Of a stretch of 64,000 bases of DNA, positions 26,669 to 35,617 are shown piece after piece. Below the pieces are notes generated by a model. The model did not search any database. It was not told the DNA's origin and saw only the letters and a list, made by a program, of their open reading frames with translations. Position numbers and translations under genes: made by a program. This stretch comes from Saccharibacillus sp. CPCC 101409. Lineage in GTDB: Bacteria > Bacillota > Bacilli > Paenibacillales > Paenibacillaceae. Numbering within the stretch: the first letter of the stretch is position 1; every line of letters starts with the position of its first letter. The stretch lies in contig NZ_JAULSA010000002.1 of NCBI RefSeq assembly GCF_030518235.1, positions 496,001 through 560,000 of the forward strand. Reading direction: 5' to 3'.

Positions 26669-27301
26669 TTACCTGCCGCCGGCCGACGTATATTTTCGAT
26701 AAAAGAAAAAAGAAGCAGCGTAATTGATCATGACGAGTCCTACGATGAGAGCCGTATAAAACAGTGCGGACTGCGGACGGAAAGAAGCGGCGACCACCAG
26801 CAAACCGGCGGAAATAAAAGAACAGCCTCCGAACCGCTGAGACGACTTCCAGGCCTGTGAGTCCGCTAGAGCCCACTTGTTGAGGAGGCCGAACGAGAAG
26901 TTGGGCCGGGCTCGAAATAAGACATTGCCGATAAAAATAAGCAGCAGACCGAGCGCGGGGACGATCAAGTCCCGAAGCAGAAAACCGCGATTGTAGGCGT
27001 AGAGCAGCAGTGCGATCTGCGCTCCGGCAAGCACGAACTGAACAATCATAGAAATCAAACCCGCATCCCTTACACTGTTTCCGGGAACGCCGCGCAGCGC
27101 ATAAGGTCTTGTCGCATGAAGCAGCAGCATGACCAGCGGAATCGCCCAGGCTCCGATCCATTTGGGAGCCGTGTTCAGGGGAACGCCGCTATCGCTGATC
27201 CGAATGACAAGCTGCTCCGGCAGGCCGGGGTAAACGGCGATACTGACGATGGCGATAACGGCAATCAGAATCCATGACAATCGTTTGTTCCATACCGACA
27301 T
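26669..27301 (-). CDS. sdpI: SdpI-like immunity/signalling membrane protein (DUF1648 + SdpI)
   Basis: 210 aa with six hydrophobic segments. The N-terminal part (PGLPEQLVIRISDSGVPLN, helix pair) is DUF1648; the C-terminal part (FIGNVLFRARPNFSFGL, then NKWALADSQAWKSSQRFGG) is the SdpI domain. In Bacillus subtilis SdpI protects against the SdpC toxin and sequesters the repressor SdpR at the membrane. It is 46 nt downstream of an ArsR-type repressor gene, the same layout as sdpI-sdpR. No sdpABC toxin genes are present nearby. Confidence 0.85.
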   Translation of the reverse strand: MSVWNKRLSWILIAVIAIVSIAVYPGLPEQLVIRISDSGVPLNTAPKWIGAWAIPLVMLLLHATRPYALRGVPGNSVRDAGLISMIVQFVLAGAQIALLLYAYNRGFLLRDLIVPALGLLLIFIGNVLFRARPNFSFGLLNKWALADSQAWKSSQRFGGCSFISAGLLVVAASFRPQSALFYTALIVGLVMINYAASFFFYRKYTSAGGR

Positions 27302-27347
27302 ATCGAACTCTCCTTTACGGCGGCGCTTCCGGAAGACGGGGTTGGCA

Positions 27348-27647
27348 TTATTCGGAGCGGGGAAAAGATTCCGACCCGGACGAAGTCCGTCGCTCGCCGC
27401 GAAATTTGGACATCCAGTAGAACAATTCCTGAAAAGCGGTCATGTTCAACTGATAAATCAGGTATTTGCCGCGGCGTTCGACATGAACGAGCCCTGTTTG
27501 CGTCAGGATATTCAGATGATTGGAAATACTCGGCTTGCTGATCTGGAAGTGCTCGGCAATCTCACCCGCGGTCAGGTCGCTTTCTTTCAACAGATCGACG
27601 ATCTTCATGCGGGTCGGGTCGCCCAGCGCTTTGAATATTCGGTCCAT
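27348..27647 (-). CDS. ArsR-family repressor, SdpR-like
   Basis: 99 aa winged-helix protein: RIFKALGDPTRMKIVDLLKE, then EIAEHFQISKPSISNHLNIL and the wing VHVERRGKYLIYQLN. It has no metal-binding cysteine motif (no ELCVCDL), which fits the SdpR branch rather than metal sensors. It heads an operon with the SdpI-like gene and likely represses its own promoter through the palindrome at 27666-27687. A GAGGTG Shine-Dalgarno lies before the start. Confidence 0.88.
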   Translation of the reverse strand: MDRIFKALGDPTRMKIVDLLKESDLTAGEIAEHFQISKPSISNHLNILTQTGLVHVERRGKYLIYQLNMTAFQELFYWMSKFRGERRTSSGSESFPRSE

Positions 27648-27665
27648 GTGTACACCTCATTTCAA

Positions 27666-27687
27666 CATTTAGTTAAATGTCTAAATG
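27666..27687 (-). promoter_or_regulatory. Probable operator of the SdpR-like repressor
   Basis: CATTTAG (27666-27672) and CTAAATG (27681-27687) are perfect inverted arms around an 8-bp centre, 19 bp upstream of the repressor start. The AT-rich surroundings suit a promoter. Confidence 0.6.
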
Positions 27688-27760
27688 TAATATAGCACAG
27701 AATACGGCGCCGGAGAAGAAACCGGAAGCCGATTCACAAAATCGTCGAATTCAAAACGCC

Positions 27761-27795
27761 AAAAAACTTCGTTCTCCGCGAAGCGGAAACGAAGT
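27761..27795 (-). terminator. Terminator of the galU operon (minus strand)
   Basis: ACTTCGTT (27766-27773) pairs with AACGAAGT (27788-27795), with a further inner CCGC/GCGG pairing; six A residues on + at 27761-27766 form the T tract on the minus strand. A second small palindrome, ATAGCTT-T-AAGCTAT, overlaps the galU stop codon (27842-27856). Confidence 0.8.
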
Positions 27796-27852
27796 CTTGG
27801 ACAGGGATAGCAAAAACGTGTATGAGAAATAAAGTTCCGTTATAGCTTTAAG

Positions 27853-28770
27853 CTATGCGTTTTGCGAATTCAAAGGGAGCGGTACTGCCGCTCTGGCATA
27901 CTCCGGCCGCGAAACCAGTTCGTGCAGGTAATCGAGCAGCATCGGCGAGAGTTCGGAGCGCCGGAGGCCGATCTCCAGGATCGCTTTCATATAGCCGAAC
28001 TTGTCGCCGATATCGTAGCGGGCGCCCTGGAGTTCGAGCGCGAGCAGTCCGTCTGTCCGGCAGGCGGCGTGCAGCGCGTCGGTCAGCTGGTATTCGCCGC
28101 CCGCGCCGGGAGACAGCGCTTCGAGCCGGGCGAAGATCGACGGTTCGAGAATATAACGGCCCATCACGGCCATATTCGAAGGCGCCTGCTCGGGCGAAGG
28201 CTTCTCGATTAGGCCGGCGGCCGCATGCACGCAGCCGTCCGCCGTGCCCGGTACCAGAATGCCGTATTTGTTCACTTCGGAACGGGGAACCGGCTGCACG
28301 CCGACGATCTGGCTTCCGGTCCGTTCGTACAAGTCGGTCATCTGCTTGAGCGCCGGCGGATCGGAGACCATGATATCGTCGCCGAGCAGCACGGCGAACG
28401 GTTCGTCGCCGATAAACTGCCGGGCGCACAGGATGGCATGGCCCAATCCGAGCGGCTCGCGCTGGCGGATATAATGGATGCTCGCCATTTCGCTAATTCC
28501 GCGCACGCTGCGCAGCAGATCGAGCTTGCCTTTTTCTTCAAGCTGCTGTTCCAGTTCGACCGATTTGTCGAAGTGATCTTCGATCGATTTCTTGTTGCGG
28601 CCGGTGACGATAATCAGGCTCTCGATGCCGGCCGCGACGGCTTCTTCGACGATATACTGGATCGCCGGTTTGTCGACGATCGGCAGCATTTCTTTCGGCT
28701 GCGCTTTGGTCGCCGGCAGGAAGCGCGTGCCGAGACCGGCGGCCGGAATCACGGCTTTGCGGATCTTCAT
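27853..28770 (-). CDS. galU: UTP-glucose-1-phosphate uridylyltransferase
   Basis: 305 aa. The nucleotidyltransferase signature AAGLGTRFLPATKAQPKEML, then PIVDKPAIQYIVEEAV, LGDDIMVSD and LIEKP are those of GalU/GtaB. It makes UDP-glucose for wall teichoic acid, glycolipids and polysaccharides. It overlaps the upstream glycosyltransferase gene by 4 nt, so it is the last gene of a three-gene operon with two membrane-glycan enzymes, probably supplying their sugar donor. This may be one of several galU copies. Confidence 0.95.
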   Translation of the reverse strand: MKIRKAVIPAAGLGTRFLPATKAQPKEMLPIVDKPAIQYIVEEAVAAGIESLIIVTGRNKKSIEDHFDKSVELEQQLEEKGKLDLLRSVRGISEMASIHYIRQREPLGLGHAILCARQFIGDEPFAVLLGDDIMVSDPPALKQMTDLYERTGSQIVGVQPVPRSEVNKYGILVPGTADGCVHAAAGLIEKPSPEQAPSNMAVMGRYILEPSIFARLEALSPGAGGEYQLTDALHAACRTDGLLALELQGARYDIGDKFGYMKAILEIGLRRSELSPMLLDYLHELVSRPEYARAAVPLPLNSQNA

Positions 28771-30002
28771 CTTCGCTCGCCTCCCGTGCCGGTTGGATGC
28801 CGGAGCGTAATATGCGGCGGTTCGTGATGCGCATACCGGAGCGCGTAATCGGCGGGAACAGCGGCGGGACTGTCCGGCCGGCTGCGAACCGGGCGCGCTT
28901 CGCCGGCAGGGTCCGCGTAATCGGCGGATTCCGCCGCGCGGATAATCGCTTCGGATTCGCCGGCGTAGGACGACGGGTCGCCGTAAGCTTCCCGGCCGAG
29001 CGGCGGGGAGCCGGCCGGGGCGGCGTAAACTCGCGGTCCGGCGCTGTCGCCGCGCAGCGGACGTTTCTGCATATTCAGCGTTTCGCGCACGATGTACAGC
29101 GGCCGGCCTTTCGCTTCGTCGTAGATACGGCCCACATATTCGCCGATGATGCCGAGCATCACCAGGATTACGCCGTCGAAGATCAGCTGGAGGCAGATGG
29201 TGGACGCCCAGCCTCGGATGGTACTGTCGGTGAACAGCGCCATGGCGAGCACGTACAGCATATAAACGAAGCCACCCGCCGACATCAGCGCGCCCGCGTA
29301 ACCGGCCAGCTTCAGCGGCTTATGCGAAAAAGAAGTGATGCCGTCCAGGCAGAGTTTGATCATTTTTTTGAGCGGATATTTGGTTTCGCCGGCCAGCCGC
29401 TCGTCGCGTTCGTACTCGATCGCGGTCTGACGGAAGCCGGTCCAGCTGACCAGGCCGCGCACGAACGGATTGCGTTCGCCGAGCCGGTTCATCTCGTCGC
29501 AGACTTTGCGGTCGATCAGCCGGAAATCGCCGGTGTCGACCGGGATCGAAATTTCCGTCGAAGCCCGCAGCACCCGGTAAAAAAGCGCCGCCGACCATTT
29601 CTTGAACAGCGTCTCGCCTTTGCGTTTGACGCGCTGCGCGTAGACGACCTCGTAGCCTTCGCGCCATTTGTTCAGCATGTCGAGAATCAGCGCCGGCGGG
29701 TCCTGCAAATCGGCGTCGATAATGACCACGGCGTCGCCGGATGCGTAATCCATGCCCGCGGTTACGGCGACCTGGTGGCCGAAGTTGCGGGAGAAATCGA
29801 TCAGCTTGACCGACGCGTCGCGCAGCGACAGCTCGCGGATAATGTCCGGCGACCGGTCCGAGCCGCCGTCGTTGACGAACAGCAGCTCGTAGCTTTCGCC
29901 GCTTGTGCGCATCACTTCCGTCAGCCGGCGATACGTCTCGGCTATGACGGCTTCTTCGTTGTACATCGGGATAATCACGGAAACCCGTGCTTTGTTTCCC
30001 AT
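28767..30002 (-). CDS. GT2 glycosyltransferase, YkcC/GtrB-like (polyprenyl-phosphate sugar synthase)
   Basis: 411 aa. The DPM1-like core has VSVIIPMYNEEAVI, LLFVNDGGSDRS, the DXD in IIDADLQDPP and RNFGHQVAVTAGMDYA. Two C-terminal membrane helices (about 230-300) are followed by a hydrophilic tail of about 90 residues rich in Ala, Pro and Arg. Enzymes of this type move a sugar from a nucleotide donor to undecaprenyl phosphate. The neighbouring GT39-like protein would then use that lipid-linked sugar outside the membrane. GAGGAGGCGA precedes the ATG. Confidence 0.88.
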   Translation of the reverse strand: MGNKARVSVIIPMYNEEAVIAETYRRLTEVMRTSGESYELLFVNDGGSDRSPDIIRELSLRDASVKLIDFSRNFGHQVAVTAGMDYASGDAVVIIDADLQDPPALILDMLNKWREGYEVVYAQRVKRKGETLFKKWSAALFYRVLRASTEISIPVDTGDFRLIDRKVCDEMNRLGERNPFVRGLVSWTGFRQTAIEYERDERLAGETKYPLKKMIKLCLDGITSFSHKPLKLAGYAGALMSAGGFVYMLYVLAMALFTDSTIRGWASTICLQLIFDGVILVMLGIIGEYVGRIYDEAKGRPLYIVRETLNMQKRPLRGDSAGPRVYAAPAGSPPLGREAYGDPSSYAGESEAIIRAAESADYADPAGEARPVRSRPDSPAAVPADYALRYAHHEPPHITLRHPTGTGGERR

Positions 30003-30095
30003 CGTGCTCGCCTCCTCGGGAATGTAATAGATGATTCGGGTCGTGCGATCGTATGTTGAAACGTCGGGGACGGGACTTACTGCCGGCTGCGAACG

Positions 30096-32348
30096 TTATT
30101 CGGCCGGCAGCGTGACTTCGTACAGCGTCAGGCTGGCCGAACCGAAGCCGTTTTGCGAGTCCGCATCGGAATCGCTGTCCGCGGAAGACGTTCCCTGCCA
30201 CTCCGAAGACGGAATTTGCGTGCCGTTCTCGGTGATCCAGCTCGTCACGTCGGAACTGCCGCCGCGCCCGCCGCCCATGCCGCCTCCGCCGAGCAGGAAA
30301 TATTTGACCTTGCCGCTGCGTACAAGCGCTTCAAGCGTTGCCGGCGTATAGACCGTGTCGGAAGCGTTGAATCCGTTCAGGATGACCAGTTTCTGTCCTT
30401 CGTCGATCATGTAAGGCGCGGCCGTCGTATAATTGGTGACCGCCATCAGGTACTCCTGGCCGGTATTGTGGGCTTGAAGATAGGCCAGCAGGTCCTGGTT
30501 GGCGGATTCCGATTCGTTCATGCCGCCGAAGCCGCCGCCCCGGCCGGAACCCGAACTCCCGCCGCCCGGGAAGCCGCCGCTGCCGGAAGCTTCGCCGGAA
30601 GACGATGCGCCGCCGTCCGGCGTGCCTCCGCCCGGGAAGCCGTTCTCGGAGCCGCCGGGGAAGCCGCCCGCGAAGTTCGCGCCGCCGCGTCCGCCGCCTC
30701 CGAAGCCCATCGAATCGCTGTCGGGGCCGGCCGCGGGAAGCTGCGAATTCTGCCCGTAGACGATCGGAGTCAGCGCCCAGTAAACCGGGCCGATAAACAT
30801 CGCCGCGATCGCCGCGGCCATCGCAGCGCCGCGCAGAGCGGAAGCGCCGCGTTTGAACAAAGCCAGCGCCGCCGCCGACACGATGCCGAGCGCCAGCACC
30901 GCGACCGACCAGAAGCCGCCGATCGTATCGTCGTACGGATGGATAATGAACCAGGCAAAGCCCGCCGTGACCAGCACGGCCGCGGGCAGCAGCCACGAAG
31001 AGAAGCCGCTTCGATTGCGGTAAGCGTCCCACAGTTCGGTAATCGCGGCAGCGCCAAGCGCCGCGACCGGCGGGGCCAGCATAATCAGATAATATTGATG
31101 GAAGAAGCCCGCGATGCTGAAGAAACCCGCGACCGGAACAAGCCAAGCCAGCCAGAAAATGATTTCTTTATGCTTGTCCGTAAAATTCCGGCGCCGCCAC
31201 GAAGCCAGAATCGCCGCCGCGCCGATCAAGCCCAGCGGAATCAGCCAGCTGGCCTGTCCGGACAGCTCCGACTGGAACAGCCGCAGCGGGCCCGCTTCGC
31301 CGGTGTTGAACATGCCGCCACCGCCGCCGTTTCCGCCGCCCGGGAAACCGCCGGTCGGCATGTTCTGGCCGCCGAAACCGCCGTCTTGACCGCCCGGCAT
31401 GCCCTGGACGCCGGCGGCGTTCCGGCTGTCAGACGCGCCGTTTCCGGCATTCGAGCCGTTCGCGCCCTGCGAACCGGTTTCTGCCTGTCCGTCCCGGCCG
31501 CCAGGGTTTTGCCCGCCGCCGAAACCCTGTCCGGAACCGCCCGCGGCTCCCGTGCTGCGATCGCCCGTCAGCCGGGACACGCCGTTATAGCCGAACGCCA
31601 GATTCAGCACGGAGTTCGTTCCGCTGCTGCCGATAAACGGCCGCTCGCTCACGGGAATCGAGTCTACCGTAACGGCCCAGGAGACCGATACGGCCGCCAC
31701 CACCGCGGTGGCCGCGACGAGCGACAGGATTTTCTTTTTCCAGCCGTATTTCGCCGCCAGCAGGTAGAACAGATAGAACGCCGGCAGGATCATGTACGCC
31801 TGGAGCATTTTCATATTGAAGCCGATCCCGATCACCGCGAACGCGCCGAGCAGGCTCCAGATGCCGCCCCGGCGCACCGCGCGAAACAGCAGCCAGCTCG
31901 CGAGCAGCAGCGTGAATACCAGCAGGCCGTCGATATTGTTCGTGCGGCTGACCGCGACGGCGACCGGCGTGCAGGCCATGGCGAACGCGGCGATGCGCGC
32001 GGCCCAGACGCCGAACGACGGTTTGACGAGCAGATAGATCAGGAATACGGAACCGACTCCGGCCAGCGCCTGCGGCAGAATCACGCTCCAGCCGTGCAGG
32101 CCGAAGATAAGCGCGCTGATCGTTTGAATCCAGAATGCGACCGGCGGTTTGTCGACCGTCACGGAGCCCGCGGAATCGAGCGAAGCATAGAAGAAATTGT
32201 GGAAATTCTCCATCATGCTCGCCACCGCGACGGTGTAGTAGGTATTGGCGTAGGTTTCGGTCCAGATGTTGTAGCCGTTCAGAAACAGCGCGATCAGCGC
32301 CGTTGCGAGCAGCCAGAAGTCCGGGCGGAATTTCGCAGGGGGTTTCAT
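30096..32348 (-). CDS. ArnT/PMT-type membrane glycosyltransferase, YkcB-like
   Basis: 750 aa. The N-terminal half (about 10-250) is a GT39/ArnT-like multi-helix domain with the acidic first-loop region and SAGSVTVDKPPVAFWIQ. Glycine-rich, low-complexity insertions occur at about 265-345 and 545-615 (runs of GGGF/GGQN/PGG). The C-terminal soluble part (EYLMAVTNYTTAAPYMIDEG, then KVKYFLLGGGG) resembles Bacillus YkcB. It probably transfers a sugar from polyprenyl phosphate to a surface acceptor. It is the first gene of the operon with the GT2 and galU. Confidence 0.85.
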   Translation of the reverse strand: MKPPAKFRPDFWLLATALIALFLNGYNIWTETYANTYYTVAVASMMENFHNFFYASLDSAGSVTVDKPPVAFWIQTISALIFGLHGWSVILPQALAGVGSVFLIYLLVKPSFGVWAARIAAFAMACTPVAVAVSRTNNIDGLLVFTLLLASWLLFRAVRRGGIWSLLGAFAVIGIGFNMKMLQAYMILPAFYLFYLLAAKYGWKKKILSLVAATAVVAAVSVSWAVTVDSIPVSERPFIGSSGTNSVLNLAFGYNGVSRLTGDRSTGAAGGSGQGFGGGQNPGGRDGQAETGSQGANGSNAGNGASDSRNAAGVQGMPGGQDGGFGGQNMPTGGFPGGGNGGGGGMFNTGEAGPLRLFQSELSGQASWLIPLGLIGAAAILASWRRRNFTDKHKEIIFWLAWLVPVAGFFSIAGFFHQYYLIMLAPPVAALGAAAITELWDAYRNRSGFSSWLLPAAVLVTAGFAWFIIHPYDDTIGGFWSVAVLALGIVSAAALALFKRGASALRGAAMAAAIAAMFIGPVYWALTPIVYGQNSQLPAAGPDSDSMGFGGGGRGGANFAGGFPGGSENGFPGGGTPDGGASSSGEASGSGGFPGGGSSGSGRGGGFGGMNESESANQDLLAYLQAHNTGQEYLMAVTNYTTAAPYMIDEGQKLVILNGFNASDTVYTPATLEALVRSGKVKYFLLGGGGMGGGRGGSSDVTSWITENGTQIPSSEWQGTSSADSDSDADSQNGFGSASLTLYEVTLPAE

Positions 32349-32579
32349 CGGTGCAAGTCACTCCTTAACATGTGAAATGAATATCGAATCCGCGCCGGGG
32401 CGCGTTTACGCGCATATCTCGCTCCCGGCTGCGATTCTTGTTATTTCTATTGTCGCCGCCGCACCTGAAATCAGCCTGAACGCCAACTGAATGTTTGCTG
32501 AAAGCTGCTGAAATAGGGCATAATGGGGCGGTAGAGCCCGGCTGTGGACGCAGAGCGGGATAGAACGGAGGAGGTCGCC

Positions 32580-33266
32580 ATGACGGGCGGAAAAGGAGTC
32601 AAAATTCTGCTGGCGGACGACGAGCCGCATATTTTGCAGTTTCTGGAGCTGGGACTGAGCGGCGAAGGGTACGAGGTGCGCACGGCGGAGAACGGCTCGG
32701 AGGCGCTGCGCGAAGCCGAAGCGTTCCGGCCCCATATCGTCGTGCTCGATATCATGATGCCCGAGATGAACGGATTCGAAGTCTGCCGGAGGCTCAAAAA
32801 AAGCGGGTCGAACGTCGCGGTCATCATGCTGAGCGCAAAAGACGGCGTCGACGACCGGGTAAGCGGGCTGACGCTCGGCGCGGACGACTACATGGTCAAG
32901 CCGTTCAGCTTCGAGGAACTGCTGGCCCGCATCCAGGCGCGGCTGCGCAACCAGTTCCCGAATCTGCTGGGCGGCGTGCAGCTGGGACCGTTTCGGATCG
33001 ACGAGCGGCGCGGAGAGATTCTGTACCGCTCCGAAGCGCTGTCGCTGTCGCCGACGGAATACGAGCTGCTCAAATTCCTGGTGCTCAACCACGGGATCGT
33101 GCTCAGCAAAACGAAAATTCTCGACAGCGTCTGGGGCTACCAGTTCGGCGGCGAAGAAAATATCGTCGAAGTCTATATCCGCTCCCTGCGCGAGAAATTG
33201 GGCGACCGCGAGCACCGGCTGATCCGCACGCTGCGCGGAGCCGGCTACCGGATGGACTTGTTATGA
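32580..33266 (+). CDS. OmpR/PhoB-family response regulator
   Basis: About 228 aa. The receiver domain has ILLADDEPHI, the phosphoacceptor Asp in VVLDIMMPEMNG and the Lys in MVKPFSFEELLARI. The winged-helix output domain has LSLSPTEYELLKFLVLN and VEVYIRSLREKLG. The ATG at 32580 is chosen for the GGAGGAGG just upstream. It overlaps the kinase gene (ATGA) and is divergent from the YkcB-like operon, which is its likely target, as in the Bacillus ykoGH/ykcBC neighbourhoods. Confidence 0.94.
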   Translation: MTGGKGVKILLADDEPHILQFLELGLSGEGYEVRTAENGSEALREAEAFRPHIVVLDIMMPEMNGFEVCRRLKKSGSNVAVIMLSAKDGVDDRVSGLTLGADDYMVKPFSFEELLARIQARLRNQFPNLLGGVQLGPFRIDERRGEILYRSEALSLSPTEYELLKFLVLNHGIVLSKTKILDSVWGYQFGGEENIVEVYIRSLREKLGDREHRLIRTLRGAGYRMDLL

Positions 33267-34969
33267 AAAAAGAAGCGAAAAAAAGAGCCGGCGCCGCGGG
33301 CGGGAAATTCGGCGGACGCTCGCTTTACGGACAGCTGCTGGCCCGTTCGCTGTTCGTGCTGGCCGCGCTGCTGGTGCTGATCGGGGGGCTCCAGTATTTT
33401 CTAATGCGCGGATTTCTGTACCAAAACGAAGCGGAATCGCTGGAAGCGCAGCTGCGGGCCGTTCCGCCTTTTCTGGCGGCGGAATGGGGCGGCGAGCGGA
33501 CGGGCGCGCCGCAGGGCGGAGATTCTGCGGAAAACGGAAGCCTGTCGGCAGACGGCGGGTCGGCGGGCGAGGAGGAGAAGGAATCGGCCGGCAGTTCGGT
33601 TCAAAGCTCGGATCGAGATCCGGCGGAATCGAATGCCGATTCGGAAGCGGTTTCGGAATCGGAACAAACCGCGGAGCGGGACGTTTACGAAAACGGCGGC
33701 GGAATGCCGGAAGACAGCGGCGGCGGATTCGGCGTGCCGGGGCGGCGCGCTTTGCTGCTGGCGGGACTGTCGCTGGCTTCGGTAGCGGAAAGCGGCCGCG
33801 TGACCGATCTGAACGCGGACTACGGGCTGCCCGCGCCGGTGCTGTCGGCGCGCGAATACGACCGGCTGCGGGCGGAGCCGGCGCAGCGCGGCGGCCGCGT
33901 GCATTACGTGCTCGCCGCCGGGGCGGACGGCGCGGAGCAGCTGCTTGTGGTTCGGGCCGCCGGAAACTTCGGCGGCGGGGAGCTGCCGATGCTCCAGATC
34001 GGCACGGCGACCGGGGCGCTGCGCGACATTCTGTGGCGGCAGCTGGCGATCTTCGGCGGCCTGGCGGCGCTGGCGCTGGCCGGCGGCTTCGCGCTGTACC
34101 GGCCGGTGCTGCGCCGGTCGCTCTCGCCGCTCTCGCGCATGGTCGAGCAGGTCAAAGTCATCGACGCCGGCCGGCTGGACGAACGCTTTCCGGCGGAGCA
34201 GGGCCAGGCGGAGACCGACCGGCTGGCCCGGTCGTTCAACGGCATGTTGGAGCGGCTGGAGCTCGCCTTCGCCGCGGAACGCGAATCGCAGGAGCGGATG
34301 CGCCGCTTTATCGCGGACGCGTCGCACGAACTGCGGACGCCGCTGACGTCGATTCACGGCTTCCTGGAAGTGCTGCTGCGCGGCTCGTCGATAAGCGAGC
34401 AGCAGCTGCGGGCCGCGCTGCGCAGCATGCACGGCGAATCGCAGCGCATGAACAAGCTGGTCGAGGACCTGCTGCTGCTGGTCAAGCTCGACCGCGGGCC
34501 GGAACTCCGGCTTGCGCCGCTGCGGCCGGCGGCGCTGCTGCGCGAGCTGGAGTCGCATCTGCGGATGCTGGCCGGCGAGCGCCGGGTGACGCTGTCGCTT
34601 CCGGCCGGCGGCGGGCCGGAAGTCACAGCCGATCCGGACAAATTGAAGCAGATCGTGCTCAATTTGTTCGGCAACGCCGTGCAGCATACGGATGCGCGGC
34701 AGGGCGAGATCGCGCTTGCGCTGGAGCGGCGCGGCGAGGCGGCGGTGATCTCGGTCCGAGACAACGGACCGGGCATTCCCGCGGACATGCAGCGCCGGGT
34801 GTTCGAGCGCTTCTACCGCGGCGACGAGTCGCGCTCGCGCCGCAGCGGCGGCGCGGGGCTGGGCCTGGCGATCTCGCAGTCGATCGCCGAAGCGCACGGC
34901 GGCTCGCTGGAGCTTGCGAGCGAGCCGGGGGCGGGCAGCACGTTTCGCATCGTGCTGCCGCTCCGCTAG
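33263..34969 (+). CDS. Sensor histidine kinase, OmpR-partner type
   Basis: 568 aa. Two membrane helices (about 25-48 and 255-278) flank an extracytoplasmic domain whose first part is a Ser/Glu/Asp/Gly low-complexity stretch (about 82-155). HAMP is followed by the H box FIADASHELRTPLTSIHGF, the N box (IVLNLFGNAVQHT), G1 (RDNGPGIP), F (ERFYRGDE) and G2 (GGAGLGLAIS). It pairs with the regulator in front (4-nt overlap). The acidic low-complexity loop may sense cations, antimicrobial peptides or envelope damage; this is a guess. Confidence 0.93.
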   Translation: MKKEAKKRAGAAGGKFGGRSLYGQLLARSLFVLAALLVLIGGLQYFLMRGFLYQNEAESLEAQLRAVPPFLAAEWGGERTGAPQGGDSAENGSLSADGGSAGEEEKESAGSSVQSSDRDPAESNADSEAVSESEQTAERDVYENGGGMPEDSGGGFGVPGRRALLLAGLSLASVAESGRVTDLNADYGLPAPVLSAREYDRLRAEPAQRGGRVHYVLAAGADGAEQLLVVRAAGNFGGGELPMLQIGTATGALRDILWRQLAIFGGLAALALAGGFALYRPVLRRSLSPLSRMVEQVKVIDAGRLDERFPAEQGQAETDRLARSFNGMLERLELAFAAERESQERMRRFIADASHELRTPLTSIHGFLEVLLRGSSISEQQLRAALRSMHGESQRMNKLVEDLLLLVKLDRGPELRLAPLRPAALLRELESHLRMLAGERRVTLSLPAGGGPEVTADPDKLKQIVLNLFGNAVQHTDARQGEIALALERRGEAAVISVRDNGPGIPADMQRRVFERFYRGDESRSRRSGGAGLGLAISQSIAEAHGGSLELASEPGAGSTFRIVLPLR

Positions 34970-35617
34970 GCTGCCGGCGCCGCGGAAGGGGCGGCGGGCC
35001 TGCAAGACGGGACCCCCGCGCATTCGACGCGGGGGTTCCGTCTTGTTGTACGCGGTACGAGCGAGCTTGGCGAACCGGACGAACCGGCTTTTGCCGCAGA
35101 CGGCCCGAACCGGCGGCGCCGCAGTGCCGCGCTTCGGCCCGGGACAGCGGTCCGAAATAACTGCGCAGATACAGTTATTTCGGACCGCAAGCCGCTTGAT
35201 GGCCAAATAAGCGCGCAGGTACAACTATTTGGATCAAAAAGCTGCGTAAAAGCTTGGAATGAGACAAATAAGTGTACGGGTGCGCTTATTTGCTCAAAAA
35301 GCGGATATTATCGCAAAATAGATGTACAGGCGCATTTATTTCGAATCGAAAGCAGGCTTGGTTTGCTTTGGATTCGTGGTTGCGTTTCCCATACGTATTT
35401 TCGGCGTGACAAGAACATCGGCGGCAAAATGCTGTTTTTTTGAACGGATGTTATGGATGAATTTTCTTGGCAGAGGCTTGCTCATACCTTGCGCTTGCCA
35501 AAACAATAGTGCGAATTTGAAATTACTTTCGAATCAAGTTACGCTTAAAGGGATACTGTGTTCAAGAGATACCGCGTTCCACAAAACAAAGCGCACAGTC
35601 GCGAAAGGATGAAGATC
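34970..35617. other. 648-bp intergenic region with hairpin and palindromic repeats
   Basis: No gene is supported. A long hairpin after the kinase (35003-35045; arms CAAGACGG..CCCCCGCG and CGCGGGGG..CCGTCTTG) is a likely terminator without a long T tract. Four copies of an AAATAA...TTATTT palindrome follow (35148-35343). The rest (35344-35600) is AT-richer and probably holds the promoter of the SDR gene. Confidence 0.7.
35148..35343. repeat. Four tandem-spaced palindromic repeats (AAATAA-n-TTATTT)
   Basis: Copies start with AAATAA/AAATAG at 35155, 35205, 35266 and 35316 (spacing 50, 61, 50). Each has the middle pattern TGyrCrGrTrC and ends in TATTT. Copy 1 has perfect 16-bp arms (CGGTCCGAAATAACTG at 35148-35163 and its complement at 35172-35187). 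The others have 7-8 bp arms. They look like a family of small dispersed intergenic repeats. Confidence 0.75.

Noticed and set aside
30153-32375. 740-codon + frame opposite the GT39-like gene
   Set aside because: Arg-rich antisense shadow of a GC-rich gene.
33401-35224. 607-codon minus frame opposite the histidine kinase
   Set aside because: Arg/Gln-rich shadow with no Shine-Dalgarno or domain.
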